Part shown: piece after piece, positions 21,457-26,690 of the stretch | Numbering within the stretch: the first letter of the stretch is position 1 | Layout: each line of letters begins with the position of its first letter | IMG/VR virus record: IMGVR_UViG_3300022745_000129 | Location: 1-26,690 of that record | Reading direction: 5' to 3' (one strand) | Source: a virus | DNA: 26,690 bases | The notes under the pieces: model-generated | What the model saw: only the letters and a program-made list of their open reading frames with translations | Told to the model about the DNA's origin: nothing | The model's database searches: none | Made by a program: the position numbers and the translations under genes

Positions 21457-21620
21457 TGGCCCCAGCCCACGATGTACGCCAGCACCGCTAGCGAAATCAG
21501 CAGCAACACCAGCCCTTGCCACCAGCGAATCTTTACGGGCTTGCGATTCACCGCCCGCAGCGCACGGCGATTCCGCTCTAACTCGGAGATGTCGGATTGA
21601 AAATCACTCCACACACTCAT
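21453..21620 (-). CDS. 55-residue single-pass membrane protein
   Basis: The protein has a charged cytoplasm-like N-terminus (MSVWSDFQSDISELERNRRA) and one transmembrane helix in WWQGLVLLLISLAVLAYIVG near the C-terminus. The ATG overlaps the upstream stop as TGATG, so the longer in-frame extension is rejected. It is followed directly by a second membrane peptide. Possible roles include holin or host-membrane modulator; not decided by the sequence. Confidence 0.58.
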   Translation of the reverse strand: MSVWSDFQSDISELERNRRALRAVNRKPVKIRWWQGLVLLLISLAVLAYIVGWGQ

Positions 21621-21823
21621 CAATTCACCCCGCTCAGTTCGATAACTTCCTGCCCGAAAAACGCCTTCAGTTGTGCTTCCAAATCGTGGCATGATAGGCA
21701 GAGAATCTTCCGCGCCTTCCCTGTCTCTCGATTGTTCTGGCGCTTGTCGGGGCACGCGCAACACCAAATTACATCGCCGCAAGAACTGCAAACGTGGCTG
21801 TGGATGGGGTGCAGGTCAGGCAT
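21620..21823 (-). CDS. Small multi-cysteine zinc protein
   Basis: The 67-residue product has CSSCGD, then CCACP and CLSCH, six to seven cysteines plus histidines in about 35 residues, enough for two zinc sites. It resembles HNH-derived or treble-clef-like phage proteins (LCLSCHDLE is typical of the end of HNH motifs) but lacks the central catalytic His. The start overlaps the HNH gene by eight bases. Function unknown. Confidence 0.6.
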   Translation of the reverse strand: MPDLHPIHSHVCSSCGDVIWCCACPDKRQNNRETGKARKILCLSCHDLEAQLKAFFGQEVIELSGVN

Positions 21824-22163
21824 CTAATCGCCTATGTTGATGCATCTTTTCGTGACATATCTGGCAAACCCATATCACTTCCAATGGCCTTGAATAATCA
21901 GGATGATGCCCATGTGGCTTGCAATGGCATCCACATTCCGAACATTTACTGGGACGAATCAACAAACCCTTTCTAATCGCTATCTGCAACTGAATGTGTG
22001 CTGCTCTCTTGTGTTTGTTTGCTTGTATCCATTTCTCTCTTCTTTTTTGAGCCGCTTCTGGATTTCTCTGCTTTGTTCGATTGCCCCAAAATCTGGATTT
22101 CTCAATGTTCTTCTCGCGCCATGAACGCATGTAAATGCGATGATATTCTTTTCTGTTAAGCAT
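21816..22163 (-). CDS. HNH endonuclease-like protein
   Basis: This 115-residue protein has a long basic helical N-terminus (residues 1-70), then CSECGC (Cys74, Cys77), PHGHHPDYSRPLEVIWVC (83-100) and CQICHEKMH (100-108). The Cys pairs bind zinc and the HGHHPDY histidine is in the place of the catalytic metal ligand. Such proteins are widespread in phages as homing-type nucleases. They often sit between essential genes, as here. Confidence 0.8.
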   Translation of the reverse strand: MLNRKEYHRIYMRSWREKNIEKSRFWGNRTKQRNPEAAQKRREKWIQANKHKRAAHIQLQIAIRKGLLIRPSKCSECGCHCKPHGHHPDYSRPLEVIWVCQICHEKMHQHRRLDA

Positions 22164-22491
22164 CGGACAGGCTCCCGGTTTCTATCGGCTGTTCATCCTC
22201 AGCAAGTTTGCGAATGCTTGAATCGGGCAGTTGCTTGAGCAAACGAAGCATGATTCCATAGGCAATATGCGGATTGCCGCCGCTGTGCTCGATGTAGCGG
22301 TCAAACTGCTCATTGAAATCCGAATAGGTTTGATGGTTGTCCATCTCGCGGATAAAACGTGTCCGGCCTTCCTTGTTCTCCCGCCGCCGCTGTGCTTCGA
22401 GCCGTGGCAAGACCAACTTCGCAGGCTCCATGCCCCGGCCATGCTCAATTAGAAACTTGGCGTGCTCCAAAGCATCGTTAACGGTTGGCAC
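22156..22491 (-). CDS. Hypothetical helical protein
   Basis: The 111-residue product starts at GTG with GGAG seven bases upstream, reading MPTVNDALEHAKFLIEHGRG. It is helical and charged, with YIEHSGGNPHIAYGIMLRLL near residue 65-85. A TTG two codons earlier is an alternative. No family recognised. It overlaps the methyltransferase gene by 14 bases. Confidence 0.58.
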   Translation of the reverse strand: MPTVNDALEHAKFLIEHGRGMEPAKLVLPRLEAQRRRENKEGRTRFIREMDNHQTYSDFNEQFDRYIEHSGGNPHIAYGIMLRLLKQLPDSSIRKLAEDEQPIETGSLSDA

Positions 22492-23188
22492 GGTCAAACT
22501 CCAAGACTTCCTGGCTCAGCCGCTTGGCCGCAATTTCGCAGTACTTTTCTTCGATTTCTATGCCGATACACTTAACGCCTTGGACCTTGCAGGCGAGCGC
22601 CGTTGTGCCGCTGCCAAGAAACGGGTCAAGCACCAGGTCTCCGCCGTACCATCTCACAAGCCAGCGGACATGCTGCAATCGTCGGGCGCAGGGATGCGGC
22701 AAAGCTCCGTTATCGTGAGCGAGGGCAATATCCTTTCGCCGCGTAAAGTGCTTGTCTTTTCCAATCCATGTGGACCGTGTGAAGAGTTTGTCTGATTTGG
22801 TACTGATGTAGCGACCTGGCAGAAGTTTGCGGCCGAGATTCGGCAGTTCGCCAAAGGCATAGGCGATGTCGCCGCCCTGGACAATTCGCCCTTTGTAAGT
22901 CGGCCTTGCATAGTCCAAATCGCATACGCGGATGAATGGAAAGCGGTCCGGCACAGCAGCTAAGAATCGCGGGTCGGAGTCACAACCCATGTGAATGACT
23001 ACCCGCTTCGCCTTAACATCCTGGAGTACGTCGGTGAGCAGCTTCCGAGGATTCATGCCAGGGAACACACGCGAGGAGTTCGGCCAAATCGGGTCAGTGA
23101 TTACCGCATCGGCCAAGAATTCGCTTATCAACTCTCGCGCATCCCCGTGGTAAATTGTGATGCCCGCGTGCTCGTAGTAGGGCTTCAA
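22478..23188 (-). CDS. DNA methyltransferase, N4/N6 beta class
   Basis: The 236-residue enzyme has the catalytic motif TDPIWPN near residues 31-37 ahead of the S-adenosylmethionine-binding motif LDPFLGSGTT (187-196), the beta-class order of amino-methyltransferases acting on adenine N6 or cytosine N4. The usual motif is DPPY or SPPW; DPIW is unusual. HPCARR (165-170) corresponds to the HPxxKP segment. The start is TTG with GGAGG upstream and a TTGA overlap, giving MKPYYEHAGITIYHGDARE. No restriction partner lies beside it, so it probably modifies phage DNA against host restriction. Confidence 0.85.
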   Translation of the reverse strand: MKPYYEHAGITIYHGDARELISEFLADAVITDPIWPNSSRVFPGMNPRKLLTDVLQDVKAKRVVIHMGCDSDPRFLAAVPDRFPFIRVCDLDYARPTYKGRIVQGGDIAYAFGELPNLGRKLLPGRYISTKSDKLFTRSTWIGKDKHFTRRKDIALAHDNGALPHPCARRLQHVRWLVRWYGGDLVLDPFLGSGTTALACKVQGVKCIGIEIEEKYCEIAAKRLSQEVLEFDRANR

Positions 23189-23283
23189 CGGAGCCTCCAC
23201 TGCCGCTTGCGTTGCCTTGGAGACGCCCCTAGAGCCTGAACAGGGGTACGGGCTGTAAATTTAGAAGCGTCTCCAAAGATCAT
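23185..23283 (-). CDS. 32-residue linking gene
   Basis: The frame MIFGDASKFTARTPVQALGA then SPRQRKRQWRLR starts at ATG overlapping the RecT-like stop (ATGA) and ends overlapping the methyltransferase start (TTGA). The end is very basic. A ten-base inverted repeat lies inside it, so translation of this frame may control access to the downstream start. Function of the peptide unknown. Confidence 0.48.
   Translation of the reverse strand: MIFGDASKFTARTPVQALGASPRQRKRQWRLR
23217..23276. repeat. Ten-base inverted repeat with inner stem
   Basis: TTGGAGACGC (23,217-23,226) pairs perfectly with GCGTCTCCAA (23,267-23,276). An alternative inner pair CCCCT (23,226-23,230) with AGGGG (23,242-23,246) competes slightly. 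The transcript would fold just ahead of the methyltransferase start. Confidence 0.5.
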
Positions 23284-24164
23284 TGCGCCGCCTTCAATTC
23301 CTTGAACGGAATGTTTTCGTTCCTTGCCGAGACTTGCAGAGTATCGAAATGGTCTATGGAAATCAGGAATCTGTCCGGCTCTGCTTTCCACTTCGCTTTG
23401 ATGTCCGGCCCAATCAACCATTCCTTCCACTTCGCCAGCAAGTTCGCATCGCCAGTCAGTAGGAAGTAATTCCCATTCTGCTCGGGAGGCTGTGTCCAAA
23501 AGAGTGCTGGCTGGTAATTTAGTTTTTCTTTGAGGTCTTTGATTTTCTCAGTTGCGATGGCTTGTTGAGCATCGCGGGAGCCTGTCTGCTCGATAATGAC
23601 GCGGCCTCTTGGTGTGACCTCGTTGTAATCGTCAAGCCCTTCGATTTCGATTTCATCCAAGAAACTCAGGCCGCAAATAGAAAGTGTTGCGCGCCGCTTC
23701 GCCTTCGTCTCCGTTTTCATTAGAGCGTTGCAAAGCTCCGTTCCTTTCATGCCTTGAATCCAGACTTCTCCTGTCGCCGCATCTGTGCGGCCTGTCTTGT
23801 CGCGTACTTCGACTTCGGCGCTGGAAAGGTTTTCGTTCTTGGCCTTGTTCAGCTTCGTTACGCTGATTCCGTGAATCTTCCGCAATTGGTCGGTACAGTT
23901 GCGCGTTGCGTAGAATTGGAGCTTATTGTTGTAAACGATGTAATCAAAAGGCCGCGTCAGAGGATTCAAGCCGAGCGACTTGCAGACCGTCTTGTAGTAA
24001 GAAACGCGCTGCTCGGACGTTAGAGGCATCAGATCGCCGGTGATGAGAACCTTCTCGATGGCTTCTGCAAGGGTGAACTGCTCTGTTTTGACGATAGCAG
24101 TGCGCTTGCGCTGTTTCGGTTGTGCAGCGATACGCTTCTGAACTGATTTAGATTGAGTCTTCAC
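23280..24164 (-). CDS. RecT-like single-strand annealing protein
   Basis: This 294-residue protein has LTSEQRVSYYKTVCKSLGLN, PLTRPFDYIVYNNKLQFYAT, CTDQLRKIHGISVTKL and, later, KAKRRATLSICGLSFLDE, the order typical of a phage RecT/ERF-like annealing protein group that pairs complementary single strands in recombination. The C-terminus (about 220-294) is less conserved, with aromatic residues. GTG with GAGG six bases upstream is chosen; it overlaps the coiled-coil gene by 17 bases. Family call rests on motif memory, not a search. Confidence 0.7.
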   Translation of the reverse strand: MKTQSKSVQKRIAAQPKQRKRTAIVKTEQFTLAEAIEKVLITGDLMPLTSEQRVSYYKTVCKSLGLNPLTRPFDYIVYNNKLQFYATRNCTDQLRKIHGISVTKLNKAKNENLSSAEVEVRDKTGRTDAATGEVWIQGMKGTELCNALMKTETKAKRRATLSICGLSFLDEIEIEGLDDYNEVTPRGRVIIEQTGSRDAQQAIATEKIKDLKEKLNYQPALFWTQPPEQNGNYFLLTGDANLLAKWKEWLIGPDIKAKWKAEPDRFLISIDHFDTLQVSARNENIPFKELKAAQ

Positions 24165-24909
24165 TGTAAGCCTCAATCCCCGGAATGACTTCCCCGGGCT
24201 GTTTCGTTTCGCGCACAAAATAGCCGATGGAGACTTCGTTGGGTTGCATGTACTGGCGCGGAATCTTATTCACATCTATGATGCGGAACTTCCAGTTCAC
24301 CCGAGCGCGTATTCCCGCCACCTTCGGCACGGACGGCGCAACTGTTACCGCTTGGACATTTGCAGCGGTTTCGACAGCTTGCTTTGCGGCCAATGCCCTT
24401 GCCGCCGCTTCATCCTCAGCCGCTTGCTTCGCCAGTCGGGCCTCTTCACGCTTGCCGATTTCCCCCGCCTTGCGCGCTTCGGCCAATTCACTCTCGCGTC
24501 GCTCGCGGTCCAACTTAGCCTGTTCCTCGGCGGCTTTGCGCTCCAACTCCGCCTTCTGGGCGGCTTCCGCTCGCCGCTGCTGATTGATGCGCTCCTCTTC
24601 GGCGGCAGCCTTGCGCCGTTCCTCCGCCTTCCAGTCTTCGCCCTTGCGCTCCGCGATTCCGACAATCTGCTTTGCAGGGCCGATGTACTTCTCTTTCTCT
24701 TGGCGCAAGAAGTCGAGATGCTCCCGCGCAGAATTGATGCCTGGATCGAGCTTGAATCCAACATCCTTGATGTAAGAGCGGCCTTCCTTCACCAATTCGC
24801 ACACCGCGATGTAGTCGTTCTGGTCCCGTACCGCTATCGCTTCGACACGCGCCCGCAAAGTTGCCAGCGGAGTCTCAAGCGACTTGATTACTTCGATTGC
24901 CGTTGCCAT
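24148..24909 (-). CDS. Coiled-coil protein of phage recombination operon
   Basis: The 253-residue protein has a helical N-terminal domain (1-85), a long Glu/Ala/Arg/Lys coiled coil (about 88-190) and a C-terminal domain with RVNWKFRIIDVNKIPRQYMQ and VIPGIEAYSED. This C-terminal motif recurs in phage proteins next to RecT or exonuclease genes, so it probably works with the annealing protein, possibly as a filament scaffold or linker. GGTGAGAA precedes the ATG. Confidence 0.68.
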   Translation of the reverse strand: MATAIEVIKSLETPLATLRARVEAIAVRDQNDYIAVCELVKEGRSYIKDVGFKLDPGINSAREHLDFLRQEKEKYIGPAKQIVGIAERKGEDWKAEERRKAAAEEERINQQRRAEAAQKAELERKAAEEQAKLDRERRESELAEARKAGEIGKREEARLAKQAAEDEAAARALAAKQAVETAANVQAVTVAPSVPKVAGIRARVNWKFRIIDVNKIPRQYMQPNEVSIGYFVRETKQPGEVIPGIEAYSEDSI

Positions 24910-24912
24910 TTC

Positions 24913-25140
24913 TCACCCCTTTTTGTGATTCTCAGTCACTTCTACCAGCGCCGTGTCTTGTGGCCTCTTCCAGCTTGCCAGCACGTCGGCAAACAAATCG
25001 GGGCTGTTCTTCGCTGCTACCCGCTCTTGCCGCTCCGCGATGGCAGGCTCGTACTCAGGAATTTCTTCGTGCCCGCCGCCTGCGTGCATCCCTTCGCCAG
25101 CGGCTTGATCTTCGCGCTCAGTCTCGTAAGCATCCCTCAT
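24913..25140 (-). CDS. Small hypothetical protein
   Basis: The 75-residue product is acidic in its first half (MRDAYETEREDQAAGEGMHA) and has a short helix around DLFADVLASW. ATG overlaps the upstream stop as ATGA. No family recognised. It lies directly before the coiled-coil gene in the same unit. Confidence 0.5.
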   Translation of the reverse strand: MRDAYETEREDQAAGEGMHAGGGHEEIPEYEPAIAERQERVAAKNSPDLFADVLASWKRPQDTALVEVTENHKKG

Positions 25141-25427
25141 GGCGTCACCGCAAGGATTCTTTTCGATTCTGGGATGAGATTGAAGATTTCTTCTAGGCTT
25201 GGTTTTGCGCGGTCGCCGAGGAATTCTTTCCTCAATTGCTCGACGTTTGAACTGGCGAATTCATGTGTCCAAACCGAACGTCCCAAAGCTTGCTCAACTG
25301 CTTCATGGAATGCCCCGAAAGGCATCAGCAGCCTATCCTCGAATAGTTGAACAGAGCAGATGTCTCTAGCGGATTTCCCCACCCACCACTTCGTCCGAAA
25401 GACTTCTGTTGCTTGTTCTCTGGTCAT
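25137..25427 (-). CDS. DUF7736-like phage protein
   Basis: This 96-residue protein reads MTREQATEVFRTKWWVGKSA, then QLFEDRLLMPFGAFHEAVEQ, LGRSVWTHEFA and LEEIFNLIPESKR. I recognise this set as a small conserved phage family (DUF7736-like) of unknown function, common in early regions. GGGGTGAGGT lies before the ATG. Confidence 0.72.
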   Translation of the reverse strand: MTREQATEVFRTKWWVGKSARDICSVQLFEDRLLMPFGAFHEAVEQALGRSVWTHEFASSNVEQLRKEFLGDRAKPSLEEIFNLIPESKRILAVTP

Positions 25428-25449
25428 ACCTCACCCCTTTCGATTCCAC

Positions 25450-25671
25450 TCAAATGCAAATCAGCCAATCCGTAGCAAGCTGAATAGCGTGCTCTTTTCC
25501 GCAAGCGTGTCTCTGCTCAAGGGTCTTAGGAATGCTGATTGTGTTTTCCCAGCGATTGATGCCGATGTACTTGGGAGTGCGGGAGAGCGTTACAATGAAC
25601 CATCCGTCTTCATTGTTTGCTCTTCGTCTCTCGCAAGCATCACAGACATACTGCTGTGGAATTATTGCCAT
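25450..25671 (-). CDS. Small cysteine-containing protein
   Basis: The 73-residue product starts MAIIPQQYVCDACERRRANN. CDAC, with a later Cys and His (HACGKEH), could bind zinc, and the middle part is beta-rich. GAGGTGAGCG precedes the ATG. It overlaps the HNH gene by 32 bases. Function unknown. Confidence 0.58.
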   Translation of the reverse strand: MAIIPQQYVCDACERRRANNEDGWFIVTLSRTPKYIGINRWENTISIPKTLEQRHACGKEHAIQLATDWLICI

Positions 25672-26149
25672 CGCTCACCTCTTTCGACTTCTGCTCTTCC
25701 GCCAGCTTCAAAATCCGACGCCGTTTCTTTTCCTGAATCGCTCTGCACTTCCTGCATCTCCTGTGACCACGGGGAGTTCTATAAGTGTTCCTTTCTTCAT
25801 AGGCATGACCCGCTGGGCAATGTGTTAGATTCCAACGGTAAATACCCCTTCTTAGATTTTCCTTATGTGTTACAGGTTCTAAGTGCCAAGGATTGCAGCA
25901 AGCGCGATTACGGCAAAGGTGGTCTAATTCCATTCCGTGTGGTATCGCACCACGCAGCAGAGCATAGGCTAATCTGTGGGTGCTAACCGAAACATTGAAC
26001 CAACTAGTCTGCCCGTACTCGTTTCCAAGGCCGCCCGTCCAATGATGTTTGTAACCAGTCCAAATCCAACAGGATTCAGTTTTTCTGACCTTACTCCAGA
26101 AGTGGGCTTCTCTATCCAAAGCGGTCTTAAATCGGACGCCGTACGGCAT
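25640..26149 (-). CDS. HNH endonuclease with zinc ribbon tail
   Basis: The 169-residue protein shows FWSKVRKTESCWIWTG (17-32), THRLAYALLRGAIPHGMELD (57-76) and HLCRNRACCNPWHLEPVTH (77-95), a classical phage HNH_3 layout with the His-Asn-His metal site and two cysteine pairs. A C-terminal region has CPAGH and CRKC, a possible second zinc site. AGGAAGC lies upstream of the ATG, which overlaps the previous gene by 23 bases. Likely a homing-type nuclease. Confidence 0.85.
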   Translation of the reverse strand: MPYGVRFKTALDREAHFWSKVRKTESCWIWTGYKHHWTGGLGNEYGQTSWFNVSVSTHRLAYALLRGAIPHGMELDHLCRNRACCNPWHLEPVTHKENLRRGIYRWNLTHCPAGHAYEERNTYRTPRGHRRCRKCRAIQEKKRRRILKLAEEQKSKEVSDGNNSTAVCL

Positions 26150-26300
26150 TGAGCTTCCTTTTCTCAGATTCGGCTAAGAGCATTATTCGGTCAACCCAAG
26201 TACTCCATTCTTCGTCCGTCATCGGCTCTTCGCGGTACGGCTGCTTGACCACCTGCTGCAACAGGTTCCCTACCTCAGCGAATGCATCCACGGGTTTCAT
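26127..26300 (-). CDS. Small helical hypothetical protein
   Basis: The 57-residue product starts MKPVDAFAEVGNLLQQVVKQ and continues with a second helix (DEEWSTWVDRIMLLAESEKR). GGGGTGAGGCG precedes the ATG. It sits between the pentapeptide-repeat gene and the HNH gene in the same unit. No family recognised. Confidence 0.55.
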   Translation of the reverse strand: MKPVDAFAEVGNLLQQVVKQPYREEPMTDEEWSTWVDRIMLLAESEKRKLNAVRRPI

Positions 26301-26304
26301 CGCC

Positions 26305-26690
26305 TCACCCCGCTACTTCGGTTTCTTTCTCTTTCTTCTTGTTCCAGAGCAATTCAGAAATCTTGCGGATGTGCGCGATGTGCAGCTTGTAGATTTCGAT
26401 GTCCAGCGGCGAGTAGCCTTCGATTGCTCCGATGCGCTCCGCATTTTCCTGCCAGTAATTGAAAGTTTTCTTGTGGCAGCCGATTTGCAGTTGGCCGTCC
26501 GGTGTCGTGATGAGCCAATGTTTGTGCCCGACAAGTTGGATAGGAAAGTTTTTTAATCCGTCCGCGCCCCGGAGGTACGCGCCCTGGAGGTCCGCGCCCT
26601 GGAGGTCCGCGCCCTGGAGGTCCGCGCCCTGGAGGTCCGCGCCCTGGAGGTCCGCGCCCTGGAGGTCCGCGCCCCGGGGGTCCCGGCCCG
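26305..26690 (-). CDS. Pentapeptide-repeat protein, 5' end outside window
   Basis: The visible N-terminal part has at least eight copies of the five-residue repeat GADLQ, which would form a right-handed four-sided beta helix. It is followed by PIQLVGHKHWLITTPDGQLQ, IGCHKKTFNYWQEN and EGYSPLDIEIYKLHIAHIRK, a C-terminal domain I know from phage pentapeptide proteins of unknown role. Each pentapeptide is encoded by an almost identical 15-base DNA unit. The outermost unit has a Pro replacing the central Leu, possibly low-quality sequence at the contig end. Confidence 0.78.
   Translation of the reverse strand, partial: GRDPRGADLQGADLQGADLQGADLQGADLQGADLQGAYLRGADGLKNFPIQLVGHKHWLITTPDGQLQIGCHKKTFNYWQENAERIGAIEGYSPLDIEIYKLHIAHIRKISELLWNKKKEKETEVAG
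26560..26683. repeat. Tandem 15-base repeat encoding pentapeptides
   Basis: About eight head-to-tail units of 15 bases with core GCGCCCTGGAGGTCC, most of them identical. They code for the pentapeptide repeats on the minus strand. Identity at the DNA level suggests recent unit duplication, and the window ending inside the array suggests an assembly break. Confidence 0.8.

Noticed and set aside
23217-23276. tRNA-like or small RNA gene
   Set aside because: The outer stem looks like an acceptor stem but the length is only about 60 bases, with no D or T arm of proper size.
24244-25350. A 368-codon plus-strand frame
   Set aside because: It is antisense to the coiled-coil gene, whose biased codons keep the other strand open; no start signal or protein character.
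26560-26683. CRISPR array
   Set aside because: The units are 15 bases with no spacers and code for pentapeptide repeats.

Overview
The window looks like part of a tailed double-stranded DNA bacteriophage or prophage genome. About 53-55% of its bases look to be G or C. Almost every gene lies on the minus strand in tightly packed rows, with stop and start codons overlapping as ATGA, GTGA, TTGA, TAATG or TGATG. A large terminase, portal, scaffold-like protein and capsid protein occur in the usual order. No integrase, lysogeny repressor, tRNA or rRNA gene was seen, so lytic phage and prophage cannot be told apart. The host is unknown. A secreted OB-fold-like protein at 12.4-12.9 kb resembles a family I associate with soil bacteria such as Acidobacteriota, which is only a hint.

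Transcription on the minus strand runs from high to low coordinates. From 26.7 to 19.9 kb lies an early-type region: a pentapeptide-repeat protein, HNH nucleases, small zinc-binding proteins, a coiled-coil protein next to a RecT-like annealing protein, a DNA methyltransferase, two small membrane proteins, a winged-helix protein and a replisome-organizer-like protein. From 19.9 to 16 kb lies a dense row of very small genes, many cysteine-rich, with an HNH nuclease and a PD-(D/E)XK nuclease. Here two genes carry in-frame TAG codons and one appears frameshifted at a run of six G. A PP-loop PAPS-reductase-like gene ends this region and looks cut short at its C-terminus.

From about 13.6 to 15.4 kb there is a plus-strand island with a different logic. 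A 53-residue helix-turn-helix gene points left. To its right is a near-consensus sigma70-type promoter (TTGACA-17-TACAAT) flanked by operator-like sites, followed by four coupled plus-strand genes: a cysteine-containing protein, a small basic protein, an IS1595-like transposase and a 38-residue lysine/arginine-rich protein. A third copy of the operator-like motif sits exactly where this operon meets the truncated PAPS gene. This self-regulated transposase cassette is the most unusual structure in the window.

From 13.3 to 12.2 kb are two possibly exported proteins and a small protein. From 12.1 kb leftward is the morphogenesis block: small terminase candidate, large terminase, about eleven small structural or accessory proteins (one built from ten glycine/alanine-rich repeats), portal with an embedded zinc ribbon, scaffold-like protein, major capsid protein and, at the window edge, an endonuclease VII-like gene.
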